Counted from the stretch's first letter, positions 17,001-25,804 are shown. The stretch is 64,000 nt of DNA from Prevotella sp. (GCA_017554105.1 JAFZIY010000025.1:58844-122843); one strand, 5' to 3'. The notes: generated by a model from the letters alone, not told the origin. Made by a program: numbers and translations.

Positions 17001-17569
17001 CATTGAAGCATGAGACGATGTACTATCCTTCTCGCATTCGTCAAATAGTTGATGAGGTAAATAACGACAACACTACAGAAGACCCGCAAAAGCTTCAGGC
17101 AATAGATGAGCTGTTGTCATATTACAAGGAGCTTTACTCAATACTAAGCGCACAGGCAATGAGGCAGGTAAATGTGGTGAAGAATAAGTGCGTGCAAGTG
17201 AGTTCCAACGATATAATACAGTCTAATGTTGAGGATGTAAATGTAATGGGCGACCCATTAATGCTTAAGCATCTCTTTGACATCTTACAGAAACAAAACG
17301 GAGGGGCATTCGCTAGTGTAGGAGCGAAAGAGAGAGGAGGATATGTTGATTTTATGCTTGAGATGGACAAATTGGATTATAGAGACATCTTCGTTCCATC
17401 GATGGAAAACATACCTTTCATGATATGTCGCCAGATAGTGAGGGAGAATAGTGAAAGTACCAATCAGCGAGGATGTGGAATTGTGGCACAGCCATTAGAA
17501 GAACGAGGCACACTTGTCACAGTCACTCTTGCCGCACCCGCAAAAAAGATATTATCAAAAAAGTTCTAA
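14057..17569 (+). CDS. Double-lobed sensor histidine kinase (DUF5112/DUF5113-like)
   Basis: 1170 residues starting at TTG, inside the end of eda; no in-frame ATG occurs for about 88 codons, and TTG restores a lipoprotein-like leader (hydrophobic 16-28, Cys29 in C-F-S-A-C). Layout: helical repeat region (about 35-370), transmembrane helix (407-428), a dimerisation-like helix pair lacking the usual histidine ([10 protein letters not shown] at 495-504), then an intact HATPase (N box about 605-615, D-T-G-K-G-M 639-644, G-H-G-F-G-L 660-665). A second leader-like stretch follows (708-721, ending M-S-A-C), another extracytoplasmic domain, a transmembrane helix (860-882), and a His-box-like motif L-K-H-E-T-M-Y-Y-P with H985. 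The final ATPase-like lobe has lost its N and G boxes. It resembles Bacteroidetes DUF5112/5113 proteins and is followed by its response regulator. Confidence 0.75.
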   Translation: MLKRASDKYVAKDSIWLIVILGLLCFSACQNNPNRAEVDRLNSISYAYHYKNIDSTIHYAREAYRLSDNYNDGRAEALNNIAFASIARMNYLDAYKQLDSIEVITSNQVELLIAHIQQMRLCQRESHNKEFYDYLEKATKCLKRINESRDMLSNRQLSRMVYAESELAIVTSTYYYYVGLEKESQDALMAIDANGEIQKDSAQLMNYLYQIGAGGIITEGTQAEINQAEWYYLMRCYFLAVQSGSVYWEANSLQSMSEHLLDKSSREKIIVDNLSDINYINVDNMPDSLLAGYFAQRSLNLFLGLGDVYQTAGSYRTLASCFWGVGDFPSALICLEDALGKDKRIEQAPDLVASIREQMSLVNSAMDDKPASDDNRNIYLDLQDMTRQDRHLEARAEQLDRSSRQLNIMIVAVLVTIVIAVAMMFFFDYLRRKKQKKNSLDSLLHPLEQWQSDNLIANNALDERYEEINEAYALNVIHIANNKKRNLENRAKIFLVNSIMPLIDRMINEVNRLKGYNEPAEVRTERYNYVAELTDKINDYNNVLTQWIQLRQGDLNMHIESFPLEDTFGVVRKGRMSFQLKGINLIVEPTDFSVKADKVLTLFMLNTLADNARKFTPEGGTVTISSTSTDDYVEISVRDTGKGMSADQLSGIFDHKVYNGHGFGLMNCKGIIEKYRKISQIFNVCRLSAESEEGKGSRFFFRLPHGIVRTIIAFVLMMSACGINAADTSLKMAAKYADSAYFSNINGRYEQTLQFADSVRKYINIRYKHLVPNGNALMEREGNVKSEPAEIAWFHDSLDIDYNIILDIRNESAVAALALHNWSLYRYNNRIYTMLFKERSADKNLAAYCRKMQTSESNKMIAIAMLFLLFLIILVAYYFLYYRHRINYEYCMEQVGYINDILLSEKDDEEKLALISPISTSKYPEPLSDIVDKVKQALESSVRNSKEKRDVIELAEDERRRAEFEDDKLHVSNNVLDNCLSTLKHETMYYPSRIRQIVDEVNNDNTTEDPQKLQAIDELLSYYKELYSILSAQAMRQVNVVKNKCVQVSSNDIIQSNVEDVNVMGDPLMLKHLFDILQKQNGGAFASVGAKERGGYVDFMLEMDKLDYRDIFVPSMENIPFMICRQIVRENSESTNQRGCGIVAQPLEERGTLVTVTLAAPAKKILSKKF

Positions 17570-17599
17570 CCGTAAATTGAAAACGTAAAACATATAAGA

Positions 17600-18328
17600 A
17601 TGGAAAACTTCAAAGTAATCATCGTAGAGGATGTGCCATTAGAATTGAAAGGCACAGAAGGAATATTCCGCAATGATATCCCTGAAGCAGAGATAATAGG
17701 AACCGCAGAAAGCGAGGTTTCCTATTGGAGACTCATGAAGCAGCAAAAGCCAGACATGGTGCTTCTTGACCTTGGACTCGGAGGCTCAACCACTGTTGGC
17801 GTTGAGATATGTCGCCAGACAAAAGAGATGTATCCTGCAATAAAGATACTCATCTTCACTGGCGAAATACTTAACGAGAAACTTTGGGTAGATGTGCTTG
17901 ATGCCGGATGTGATGGTATTTGCCTGAAGAGTGGTGAACTGCTGACGCGTGACGATGTTGTCAGCGTTATGACAGGAAAGAAAATGGTGTTCAACCAGCC
18001 AATACTTGAAAAAATACTCGAACGTTTCAAGCATAGCGTTAGCACACAGTTGATGCGGCAAGAGGCTCTCGTGGATTATGAGATTGATGAGTATGATGAA
18101 CGATTCCTTCGTCATCTCGCGCTTGGATACACAAAGGAGCAGATAACAAACCTCAGGGGAATGCCATTCGGAGTGAAAAGCCTTGAGAAAAGACAAAATG
18201 AGCTTGTACAGAAATTATTCCCCAATGGAGGTAGAGGAGGAGCAGGAGTAAATGCAACAAGGCTTGTTGTTAGGGCACTTGAACTGAGAATTATCGATCT
18301 CGATAATCTATTGCCCGACGACGAATAA
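17600..18328 (+). CDS. Response regulator, NarL/LuxR-type output
   Basis: 242 residues. The receiver domain (1 to about 125) has acidic pair E10/D11, phosphorylation site D57 (MVLLDLGLGG), T87 (ILIFTGE) and K110 (ICLKSGE), a complete active site. After a linker, residues 165-208 (ERFLRHLALGYTKEQITNLR onward, with VKSLEKRQNELVQKLFP) form a LuxR-like helix-turn-helix, though less typical than FixJ/NarL because the recognition helix carries S-L-E-K-R. It starts 30 bases after the sensor kinase and is its evident partner. Target genes are unknown; the KDG locus itself or the following membrane gene are the first candidates. Confidence 0.85.
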   Translation: MENFKVIIVEDVPLELKGTEGIFRNDIPEAEIIGTAESEVSYWRLMKQQKPDMVLLDLGLGGSTTVGVEICRQTKEMYPAIKILIFTGEILNEKLWVDVLDAGCDGICLKSGELLTRDDVVSVMTGKKMVFNQPILEKILERFKHSVSTQLMRQEALVDYEIDEYDERFLRHLALGYTKEQITNLRGMPFGVKSLEKRQNELVQKLFPNGGRGGAGVNATRLVVRALELRIIDLDNLLPDDE

Positions 18329-18351
18329 CGGCAATACACGACATAAGATAA

Positions 18352-18960
18352 ATGGAGAAGACTAAACGCATCGCTCTCATAATATGTAAGTTACTACTAA
18401 TTGCGAACCTGTTGGTAGTGTTGCTCTCATGGATTATCAGTGCTATGGGAAATACCGACATACGTTCGTTAATTAGTAGTGAAGGACTTAGATGGTTCTT
18501 GGGCAACTATGTTGACATAATTGCCACGCCGGTACTTGCTTGGTTACTGCTTTTGGCAATAGCATATAGTTGCTTTCGACAAAGCGGACTGTCAGATGCC
18601 CTAAGCAAACGATTCATGGGCGATAAGCTGATGTTCAAACAACGTCTTGCCTTACGTGTGACAATCATCGCATTGATAGCGATAATTGCTATAGTCTCTC
18701 TATTGGTGTTCACTCCGCATGCGGTATTGCTAAGTCCCGTCGGAAGCATATTTCCTTCGCCGTTCAGCAGGAGCATAATACCTATCATTGCGGGAACAGT
18801 TACCATTCTCTCTCTCCTTTACGGATTAGTCAGCGGTACCATTAATAATGCTGAAACGGCATTCATGTGTCTCTATAGCGAGATTAAGAATCTGTTTCCG
18901 ATATTCATTATATATATTCTCGCCGCTCAATTATACGCCTGTCTGCGTTTTGTGTTCTAA
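18352..18960 (+). CDS. Miniature AbgT-like membrane protein
   Basis: 202 residues with about five membrane helices. Two blocks resemble the p-aminobenzoyl-glutamate transporter family: LISSEGLRWFLGNYVDII...QSGLSDAL (about 40-85) resembles the AbgT N-terminal L-L-S-x-E-G-L-x-W-F-L region, and SPFSRSIIPIIAG...LLYGLVSGTI (about 138-166) the later S-P-F-x-x-x-I-V-P region. The usual protein is about 500 residues; here the intervening helices and the whole C-terminal half, including the substrate hairpins, are absent. The reading frame is clean, so it is a shortened family member rather than a broken gene. Likely not a transporter; a membrane partner of the kinase is a guess from its position 24 bases behind the response regulator. 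Comparison is from memory of AbgT. Confidence 0.6.
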   Translation: MEKTKRIALIICKLLLIANLLVVLLSWIISAMGNTDIRSLISSEGLRWFLGNYVDIIATPVLAWLLLLAIAYSCFRQSGLSDALSKRFMGDKLMFKQRLALRVTIIALIAIIAIVSLLVFTPHAVLLSPVGSIFPSPFSRSIIPIIAGTVTILSLLYGLVSGTINNAETAFMCLYSEIKNLFPIFIIYILAAQLYACLRFVF

Positions 18961-18983
18961 AGAAAGAAGATATAGAAATAAAT

Positions 18984-19018
18984 AAGAGGGAAACAATACA
19001 TTCATTGTTTCCCTCTTT
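18984..19018 (+). terminator. Terminator of the kdgK/kinase transcript
   Basis: AAGAGGGAAACAAT, 6-base loop, ATTGTTTCCCTCTT, then T. A perfect 14-bp stem with flanking A and T runs; it can also act for the opposite-strand tRNA-Lys. Confidence 0.85.
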
Positions 19019-19021
19019 AAG

Positions 19022-19094
19022 TACGCCTGCAGGGGTTCGAACCCTGGACACCCTGATTAAGAGTCAGGTGCTCTACCAACTGAGCTACAAGCGC
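19022..19094 (-). tRNA. tRNA-Lys(CTT)
   Basis: A 73-base cloverleaf on the minus strand: acceptor GCGCTTG/CAGGCGT (with G-T pairs), D arm GCTC/GAGC, anticodon arm CCTGA-CTCTTAA-TCAGG with anticodon CTT, T arm CAGGG/CCCTG, discriminator A. CCA is not encoded. Confidence 0.95.
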
Positions 19095-19136
19095 ATCCAT
19101 TTATTACCAGAAAGACTGGTTTTCGAATTGCGAGTG

Positions 19137-19168
19137 CAAAGGTACTGCCTTTTTTCGTAACAGCCAAA
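19137..19168 (-). promoter_or_regulatory. Promoter for tRNA-Lys
   Basis: TTTG (19165-19168), 20 bp, TACCTTTG (19137-19144) on the minus strand, about 40 bases before the tRNA. It lies between trpG and the tRNA, beside the 18-bp palindrome at 19179-19196 (ACTTTTTTCGAAAAAAGT). Confidence 0.7.
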
Positions 19169-19211
19169 CATTTCCCTCACTTTTTTCGAAAAAAGTTTCA
19201 TCAGGCATACT

Positions 19212-19778
19212 TTATGCCGAAAGCCAGTTGGAAATGATACGTTTTCCGTCAGGAGTAAGCACACTTTCGGGATGGAATTGTATTCCGTGTATGTCATATT
19301 CACGATGACGCAGTGCCATTATCTGTCCTTCATCGCTCTCAGCCGTCACTTCAAGGCATTCCGGGAATCCCTCTCGAGACACCACCCACGAATGATATCG
19401 GCCCATGACAATGCGTTTCGGACATCCTTCAAAGATATAGTCATCGGAAATTATGGTACCTTCTGTTGCCACACCGTGGAAGACATCTGAAAGGTTTGTC
19501 AGTTTGGCCCCAAACACTTCACCAATGGCCTGATGACCAAGACAAACTCCAAAGATGGGTTTCTTTCCTGAATAATATTTTATCACATCAAGCAAAAGTC
19601 CTGCTTCAGAAGGGATGCCTGGTCCTGGTGATAAAACAATCTTGTCGTATTGTTCCAGTTCTTCAAGTGCAAACTGGTCATTGCGAACAACTGTTACGTC
19701 TGCCCCCAGCACTTTTAAAAGGTGTGAGAGGTTGTATGTGAAACTATCGTAGTTGTCTATGATTACTATTTTCTTCAT
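19212..19778 (-). CDS. trpG: Anthranilate synthase component II (glutamine amidotransferase)
   Basis: 188 residues, a class I glutamine amidotransferase alone. Nucleophile C79 in F-G-V-C-L-G-H-Q-A-I-G, and H169/E171 in G-I-Q-F-H-P-E-S. It supplies ammonia from glutamine to TrpE for making anthranilate from chorismate. Last gene of the trp operon, 17 bases behind trpE. PabA of folate synthesis is homologous and some bacteria share one subunit, but the position in a full trp operon supports trpG. Confidence 0.92.
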   Translation of the reverse strand: MKKIVIIDNYDSFTYNLSHLLKVLGADVTVVRNDQFALEELEQYDKIVLSPGPGIPSEAGLLLDVIKYYSGKKPIFGVCLGHQAIGEVFGAKLTNLSDVFHGVATEGTIISDDYIFEGCPKRIVMGRYHSWVVSREGFPECLEVTAESDEGQIMALRHREYDIHGIQFHPESVLTPDGKRIISNWLSA

Positions 19779-19795
19779 GATTTAGGAGGTTTAAA

Positions 19796-21223
19796 TTACA
19801 TACTTTCTGCCATAAGTATTGCTCGACGGAGAGCACCGAGTTTGTTGTTCACTTCCTGTAGTTCGTATTCCTCATCGCTCTTTGCAACGATGCCACCGCC
19901 AGCCTGGAACCAAAGTTCTCCGTTACGACTAACGAAAGTACGTATTGTGATTGCCTGGTTAAGGTTTCCGTTGAATCCGATATAACCGATGCATCCTCCG
20001 TATGCACCACGATTGTGCGGCTCATATTCAGATATCAGTTGCATCGCCCTTACTTTCGGGGCACCTGAGAGTGTGCCGGCAGGGAAGGTGTCGATGAATG
20101 TTTTCACCGGATCAGCACTCTTGTCGAGTGTTCCACTCACGCGGCTTACGAGGTGAATGACGTGAGAATAGTACTGTAAGTCTTTGTAGAAGTCCACTTT
20201 TACATCGTGGCAGTTGCGCGAGAGGTCGTTGCGTGCAAGGTCAACGAGCATCACGTGTTCGGCATTCTCCTTAGGGTCGTTGCGTAGGAACTCTGCACCC
20301 TGACGGTCTTTCTCTGCATCTCCAGTACGTTTTGTCGTACCTGCAATAGGGTCAATATATGCACGGAAGCCTCCATTTGTATTGTCTGACTCTATCCTGC
20401 AGTGCGTCTCTGGTGAAGAGCCGAATATCCTGAAACCTCCAAAGTCGAAATAGAACAGATATGGAGAAGGATTGATGCTACGCAATGCACGGTATAGTTT
20501 GAAGTCGTCGCCCTCATATCGTTGTACGAAGCGTCGCGAAATAACTATCTGGAAGACATCTCCCCTAAGACAGTGCTGAATGCCACGTCTTATATTTGCC
20601 TTGTGTTCCTCATCGGTAAGTGGTGACGAGGTGTCGCCAACGGGATGGAACTGATAGGGCTTCACGTTCGTGCGATTGATTTTCATTAGCAAATCGTCAA
20701 TGCGAGCATCTGCTTCCGACATCTCATCTTCGTTCATCATTGTCACAATAGTCACCTTGCTGTTATAGTGGTCAAAGACTATGATATCACGATATAGTAT
20801 ATAATACATGTCAGGAGCATCGTTCTTCTCCATTGTGACATCCTTTACGGGAATGTCCTCGAAATAGCGAACGGCATCGAAAGCGGTATAACCATAGAGA
20901 CCGCAGTAGTTTGATGAGTCGCCAGAGATATTGAAGTGTGATAGGAACTCATTGATAGCATGGTCGGAGCGATACTCCTTGTTCACCTCATGTTCTATTA
21001 CTTCTCCGTCGGGGAATGAGCAGATGCTCTTCCCATGAGCTATAGCCACAGAGGCTATCGGGTGAATGCCGATAAATGAACGTGAGTTATTGGAGTCGTG
21101 ATAGTCGCTACTCTCCATCAGTGAACTCTGTGGATATAAGTCCCTTAGTCGCATATACACGCCAACTGGTGTGTATAGATCAGCGAGAATTGTACGAGAG
21201 ACGGTTGTATAATTGTATTTCAT
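19796..21223 (-). CDS. trpE: Anthranilate synthase component I
   Basis: 475 residues from the ATG at 21223 (MKYNYTTVSRTIL); a TTG three codons upstream is less likely. It converts chorismate and ammonia to anthranilate. The chorismate-binding C-terminal domain shows the conserved FQIVISRRFVQ, SPSPYLFYFDF-like, IAGTTKRTG, DLARNDLSR, GTLSGAPKVRAM and GGCIGYIGFNG blocks. An N-terminal SSLMESSDY corresponds to the L-L-E-S element of the tryptophan feedback pocket, so allosteric inhibition is expected in addition to leader control. Preceded closely by trpB. Confidence 0.93.
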   Translation of the reverse strand: MKYNYTTVSRTILADLYTPVGVYMRLRDLYPQSSLMESSDYHDSNNSRSFIGIHPIASVAIAHGKSICSFPDGEVIEHEVNKEYRSDHAINEFLSHFNISGDSSNYCGLYGYTAFDAVRYFEDIPVKDVTMEKNDAPDMYYILYRDIIVFDHYNSKVTIVTMMNEDEMSEADARIDDLLMKINRTNVKPYQFHPVGDTSSPLTDEEHKANIRRGIQHCLRGDVFQIVISRRFVQRYEGDDFKLYRALRSINPSPYLFYFDFGGFRIFGSSPETHCRIESDNTNGGFRAYIDPIAGTTKRTGDAEKDRQGAEFLRNDPKENAEHVMLVDLARNDLSRNCHDVKVDFYKDLQYYSHVIHLVSRVSGTLDKSADPVKTFIDTFPAGTLSGAPKVRAMQLISEYEPHNRGAYGGCIGYIGFNGNLNQAITIRTFVSRNGELWFQAGGGIVAKSDEEYELQEVNNKLGALRRAILMAESM

Positions 21224-21245
21224 ATTATTCAATATTATTAATATG

Positions 21246-22433
21246 TCAACTTAGATACTTTAGATAAGTCTCAATATCCTTGTCACCACGACCGCTTACT
21301 GTAAGCACTACCACATCGTCTTTCTTGAAAGTGAGTTTCTTCAGGGCGGCAACGGCGTGTGCACTTTCTATTGCGGGGATTATACCTTCCATTCGTGTTA
21401 GCTCATAACCGCCAGCAATGGCCTCGTCGTCATTAATTGCAAGTACAGTCGAACGTCCCTTCTTTGCCATATTGCAGTGCATAGGGCCTACTCCAGGATA
21501 GTCAAGTCCTGCCGAGATAGTGAATGCTTCCTCTATCTGACCGTCAGGAGTCTGCATTACAAGCATCTTGGAACCATGCAGGATACCTGTCGTTCCACGA
21601 TGGATAGTGGCTGCCGTGTAGTTGGTATCAACGCCGTGACCACCAGCCTCTGCAAGTACTATCTTCACTCGTTCGTCGTCAAGATAGTGGTAAATCGTTC
21701 CTGCTGCATTGCTTCCACCGCCAATGCATGCTATGAGATAGTCAGGATAGTCGCGTCCGACCTTCTCTTCGAGTTGCCATTTCAGTTCTTCCGAGATAAT
21801 GCTTTGCATCCGTGCCACGATGTCAGGGTAGGGATGAGGTCCCATTGTGGAACCAACGATGTAGAAGGTGTCTTGCGGATGACAGCACCAGTCGCGTATT
21901 GCCTCCGAGCAAGCATCGCTCAGTGTCATGTTGCCTGTGCGGACAGGATTCACTTTTGCACCAAGCATCTTCATGCGTTCCACGTTAGTATGTTGTCGCT
22001 CCACGTCGGTGGCACCCATAAACACCTCGCACTTCATGTTCATCAGCGCGCATACCGTTGCTGTTGCCACTCCATGCTGTCCGGCTCCAGTCTCGGCAAT
22101 GATACGTGTCTTGCCCATCTTTTTTGCCATAAGTATCTGTCCGATGGTGTTGTTTATCTTATGAGCACCAGTGTGATTCAGGTCTTCACGCTTCAAATAA
22201 AGTTGACAACCATACTGTTCGCTCATTCTCCGTGCATAATAAAGAGGCGACGGACGACCTACATAGTCTTTCAGCAGGGCGTGGTATTCCTTCTTGAACT
22301 CCTCACTCTCTATTATCGGAAGGTACGCCTCGCGCAAATCTTCCACACATTTATAAAGTATCTCAGGAACGTAGGCTCCACCAAATTCTCCGTAGAACCC
22401 GTTCTCATCAACGAAATATGATTCCTTAGCCAT
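21246..22433 (-). CDS. trpB: Tryptophan synthase beta chain
   Basis: 395 residues, standard length for TrpB1. It condenses indole with L-serine, using PLP. PLP lysine K92 in N-H-T-G-A-H-K-I-N-N; the phosphate loop GGGSNAAGTIYHYL; the terminal GRGDKDIETYL. Sits 30 bases after trpA, so alpha and beta chains are made together and will form the alpha2beta2 channel enzyme. Confidence 0.95.
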   Translation of the reverse strand: MAKESYFVDENGFYGEFGGAYVPEILYKCVEDLREAYLPIIESEEFKKEYHALLKDYVGRPSPLYYARRMSEQYGCQLYLKREDLNHTGAHKINNTIGQILMAKKMGKTRIIAETGAGQHGVATATVCALMNMKCEVFMGATDVERQHTNVERMKMLGAKVNPVRTGNMTLSDACSEAIRDWCCHPQDTFYIVGSTMGPHPYPDIVARMQSIISEELKWQLEEKVGRDYPDYLIACIGGGSNAAGTIYHYLDDERVKIVLAEAGGHGVDTNYTAATIHRGTTGILHGSKMLVMQTPDGQIEEAFTISAGLDYPGVGPMHCNMAKKGRSTVLAINDDEAIAGGYELTRMEGIIPAIESAHAVAALKKLTFKKDDVVVLTVSGRGDKDIETYLKYLS

Positions 22434-22463
22434 AGTTTCTTTTCTTTTTTGTCTTTTTACCTT

Positions 22464-23249
22464 TTACCCTTTCAATGCCTCATAAAGATTATCCATCGCC
22501 TTGTCGGCATCACCCTCTGCCTCACTAAGCAGAGTGACGAACTTGGAACCTATGATTGCACCCGCAGCATTCTGCTGTGCACTCTCCAGAGTCTGCTTGT
22601 TGCTTATGCCGAAACCAATCATACGAGGATTACGTAGGTTCATCGAGTTTATGTGACGGAAGTATTCCTGCTTTGCTTCATCAAAACTCTTTTGCGCTCC
22701 GGTGATGCTTGCCGAACTCACCATGTATATGAAGCCGTCGGTGTGGTCGTCAATGAATCGTATGCGTTCCTCGCTTGTCTCCGGAGTTATCATCATTATG
22801 ATGCGTAAGTCGTATTTGTCCGCGATGGGTTTCACTATCTCGAGATAGTCCTTGAACGGAAGGTCTGGGATGATAGCACCCGAAACACCACACTCCACAC
22901 AACTCTGGCAGAATCTCTCAATGCCGTAGTGCATTATCACATTGAGATAACCCATCATTACAAGTGGTATGCTCACCTCGTCCTTTATCTCACGAAGTTG
23001 TTCAAAAAGTCTGGTAAGTGTCATCCCGTTCTTCAGTGCTATGGTACCTGCGGTCTGTATCACAGGACCGTCAGCAAGAGGGTCGCTGAACGGAATGCCG
23101 ACCTCTATCATGTCGATGCCCCTTCTCTGCAATGTCTTTATGACGTTGCCCGTACCTTCGAGCGTAGGACATCCGGCACAGAAATACAGGGAGAGCAGTT
23201 TGCGCCCTGATTGTTTCTGCTCTTCAAATAATTTATTTATCTTGTTCAT
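22464..23249 (-). CDS. trpA: Tryptophan synthase alpha chain
   Basis: 261 residues. It cleaves indole-3-glycerol phosphate to indole, passed to TrpB. Catalytic E49 and D60 lie in E-V-G-I-P-F-S-D-P-L-A-D-G-P; the phosphate-binding IGFGISNKQTL and loop VSSASITGAQ are present. Between trpF and trpB in the operon. The gap before it has a T-rich run of the repeat type noted at the nhaC stop. Confidence 0.94.
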   Translation of the reverse strand: MNKINKLFEEQKQSGRKLLSLYFCAGCPTLEGTGNVIKTLQRRGIDMIEVGIPFSDPLADGPVIQTAGTIALKNGMTLTRLFEQLREIKDEVSIPLVMMGYLNVIMHYGIERFCQSCVECGVSGAIIPDLPFKDYLEIVKPIADKYDLRIIMMITPETSEERIRFIDDHTDGFIYMVSSASITGAQKSFDEAKQEYFRHINSMNLRNPRMIGFGISNKQTLESAQQNAAGAIIGSKFVTLLSEAEGDADKAMDNLYEALKG

Positions 23250-23290
23250 GTATATACTCTATATTCTAAATGTTTTTACCTTATGTTAAT

Positions 23291-23989
23291 TCATTGGCGA
23301 ACTTTCTCAATGAAGTCGCGCAACTTCTCCACGTCCTTCATTCCCGGCTCTGTCTCGAATCGGCTGTTAAGGTCGATGCCCGCAAACATCGGATGATGTA
23401 TCTGCTTTATCCTTTCAGCGTCCTCCGGACCGATTCCGCCACTGAGAATGAACGGGATATTGCCGTCGTATGCTTCGATAATGCTCCAGTCGAAGTGCTC
23501 TCCGCTTCCCCCGACGCTTTTACATCTTGTATCGAAAAGCAACATGTCGGCATGTCCTTCGTATTCGCGCCATCGCTCAATGTCGGCCTTTCCGCTTATG
23601 CTCAGGGCCTTGATAATCTTCAGTCCCGGGTGAATGTCCGGGTCAACGCTGTTTCTCAGGTTGTCAATCATAACGCTGCTCTCATCGCCGTGCAACTGAA
23701 CATAGTCGAGGTCGTAGTTATATATGCGGGTGATAATAGTTTGCGGCATCTCGTCAACAAACACCCCAACGCGCGAAGGTTTAGCCTTTGGGGCTTCGTT
23801 GACTATTTTTCCGCGAGCCTTGTCAAGTCTTTCCTTACTATAGTCGGGAATGATACCTGCCCGAGCGGAAATCATCTGCACATACCGGGGACTCTCCGGA
23901 TAGAAGATAAACCCTATCATGTCAATGCCCAAGTCAGACACCTCGCGAATATTCTCGGCATCGCGCATACCGCATACTTTTATCAACAT
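23291..23989 (-). CDS. trpF: Phosphoribosylanthranilate isomerase
   Basis: 232 residues, a TIM barrel performing the Amadori rearrangement of PRA to CdRP. The signature K-V-C-G-M-R-D at 4-10 holds the catalytic cysteine, and the aspartate is in A-G-I-D-L-N-S-R-F-E. It is a separate gene, not fused to trpC as in Escherichia coli. Slightly longer than typical (about 205) through insertions after residue 60. The spacing to trpC is 10 bases. Confidence 0.93.
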   Translation of the reverse strand: MLIKVCGMRDAENIREVSDLGIDMIGFIFYPESPRYVQMISARAGIIPDYSKERLDKARGKIVNEAPKAKPSRVGVFVDEMPQTIITRIYNYDLDYVQLHGDESSVMIDNLRNSVDPDIHPGLKIIKALSISGKADIERWREYEGHADMLLFDTRCKSVGGSGEHFDWSIIEAYDGNIPFILSGGIGPEDAERIKQIHHPMFAGIDLNSRFETEPGMKDVEKLRDFIEKVRQ

Positions 23990-23999
23990 ATTTATAATT

Positions 24000-24800
24000 T
24001 TATAATTTTATCATTTTAATAATTCTATCAAGTGCCTTGCCGGGATTGTCTTCCTTCATGAAACACTCTCCGATTAGGAACCCGTTGTAGCCCGCCTGTT
24101 TCAGGTCTTTTATCGTGTCAGGATTGCTGATTCCGCTCTCGCTTACCTTGCAAGCATCCTTCGGGAGCAGTTCTGCCATGCGGAACGAGTTGTTGACGTC
24201 GGTGATGAAGGTCCCAAGGTTACGGTTGTTCACTCCCCACATGTCAGGCTCAGCCACTCCATACTCAATCTCGTTCTCACTATGTGTCTCGAGCAACACC
24301 TCAAGTCCCAGTTCATGGGCAGTGCGGGCAAGTTGACGACACTGGCTCTTTTCAAGATTGGCGGCGATAAGCAACACCGCTGATGCTCCGCATTGCCGTG
24401 CCTGGAACACCTGATACTCATCGATAACGAAATTCTTGTACAGCACGGGGATTGTAACTCCCGACTTTCTTGCCGCTACGATGAACTCATCCTTGCCTCC
24501 AAAAAACTTCTCGTCGGTGAGGATGCTAATCGCCGATGCTCCGTTTGTCTGATAGTCAAGGGGTATGATGTCAGCCTTGCCAGTCTCCTTAATCCATCCC
24601 TTAGAAGGACTCTTGCGCTTGAACTCAGCAATTATGCCTGTTTCCGAGCGTCTTAGTGCCTGTGACATAGAAGCAACCGTACTCCCCTCGGCAATCATCT
24701 TCTCAACGATTGCATGTATCTCATGTTCAGGCAGCGCTTTCTTTGCAGCCTCCACCTCGACACGTTTCCATGCTATTATATCCTGTAATATATCTTTCAT
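24000..24800 (-). CDS. trpC: Indole-3-glycerol phosphate synthase
   Basis: 266 residues, a TIM barrel that closes the indole ring from CdRP. Active-site blocks are EFKRKSPSKGWI (with the substrate-binding Lys), FFGGKDEF, VLYKNFVIDEYQ, WGVNNRNLGTF and SESGISNPDTI. It overlaps trpD by one base, a TAATG-like arrangement that couples the two. Confidence 0.95.
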   Translation of the reverse strand: MKDILQDIIAWKRVEVEAAKKALPEHEIHAIVEKMIAEGSTVASMSQALRRSETGIIAEFKRKSPSKGWIKETGKADIIPLDYQTNGASAISILTDEKFFGGKDEFIVAARKSGVTIPVLYKNFVIDEYQVFQARQCGASAVLLIAANLEKSQCRQLARTAHELGLEVLLETHSENEIEYGVAEPDMWGVNNRNLGTFITDVNNSFRMAELLPKDACKVSESGISNPDTIKDLKQAGYNGFLIGECFMKEDNPGKALDRIIKMIKL

Positions 24801-25804
24801 TACGAGTTAATCTCTGCAAATTTCTTGAATGTGGCAAGAGCCTTGCCGCTGTCTATCGACTCACGTGCTATCTCGATACACTCCTCGATGCTCTTCTTGC
24901 CCTTTTCCAGCACCTGAATACCGAATGCCGCATTAGCCAATACGATGTTCTTCTGTGCGGGCAGTGCCTCGTTCTTCAATACCGTATCAAATATCTGGGC
25001 TGCCTCTTCCTCTGTTGCGCCACCTACCAGTTCCTCAGGCTTTGCGATATCAAAACCGAGATCCTTCGGGTGGAACACACGTTCATAGTCGTTGGTGGAA
25101 ACCTTGAAGTCGCCCGTCAGAGATATCTCGTCGTAGCCGTCGATGCTGTTTATAATTCCATAGTCGATACCAATCTTCTGATATACATTATTATATAGTC
25201 TCATCTGGTCGAGATTAGCCACGCCGAGCAACTGGCACTGTGGCTGACTGGGATTCACTATAGGACCCAGAAGGTTGAAGAGAGTGGGGAAGGGTAGTGC
25301 CTTTCTTATCGGTCCCACAAACTTCATGGCCCTTGCAAACAACTGAGCGTGCAGATAAACGATGCCTGCCTCGTTGATGCTTCGGTTGAGGATATCGATG
25401 TCGTCGGTGAATTTCACACCGTGATGCGCAATCACATTAGATGCACCACTGACGCTTGTGGCAGCATAGTTGCCGTGTTTTGCCACCTTGTATCCTGCAC
25501 CTGCAATCACGAAACACGACGTGGTGCTTATGTTGAACGTGTTCTTGCGGTCGCCACCTGTTCCCACCACGTCAATGTATCTGTCGCAATCGAGGGGTAC
25601 GGGCACGCCTGTCTCAAGTATTCCGTCGCGGAATCCCAGCAGTTCGTCCACCGTGATGCCTCTCATCTGTATGCCGGTGAGCAGTGCGGTAATCTGCTCT
25701 GTGGGGAACTCACTCTTGGTTATTCCCACCAGAATGTCCTTTGTTTCCTCACGGGTCAGTTCCTCGTGGTTGAGCATTCTGTTCAGTATTTCCTTCATCT
25801 CCAT
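24800..25804 (-). CDS. trpD: Anthranilate phosphoribosyltransferase
   Basis: 334 residues. It transfers phosphoribose from PRPP to anthranilate. The PRPP motif V-G-T-G-G-D is present, followed by N-I-S-T-T-S and K-H-G-N-Y-A-A-T-S-V-S-G. First structural gene behind the leader and attenuator; start ATG 25804, with a second Met two codons in. Not fused to trpG. Having trpD first gives the order D-C-F-A-B-E-G. Confidence 0.95.
   Translation of the reverse strand: MEMKEILNRMLNHEELTREETKDILVGITKSEFPTEQITALLTGIQMRGITVDELLGFRDGILETGVPVPLDCDRYIDVVGTGGDRKNTFNISTTSCFVIAGAGYKVAKHGNYAATSVSGASNVIAHHGVKFTDDIDILNRSINEAGIVYLHAQLFARAMKFVGPIRKALPFPTLFNLLGPIVNPSQPQCQLLGVANLDQMRLYNNVYQKIGIDYGIINSIDGYDEISLTGDFKVSTNDYERVFHPKDLGFDIAKPEELVGGATEEEAAQIFDTVLKNEALPAQKNIVLANAAFGIQVLEKGKKSIEECIEIARESIDSGKALATFKKFAEINS

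Noticed and set aside
14057-17569. The double-lobed kinase as two genes fused by a sequencing error
   Set aside because: The frame is continuous, the second half has no start with ribosome-binding context, and large proteins of this layout are familiar from Bacteroidetes. An older gene fusion remains possible.
21477-22421. A 314-codon plus-strand open frame
   Set aside because: Antisense to trpB, which is unmistakable; Cys/His/Leu-rich shadow composition.
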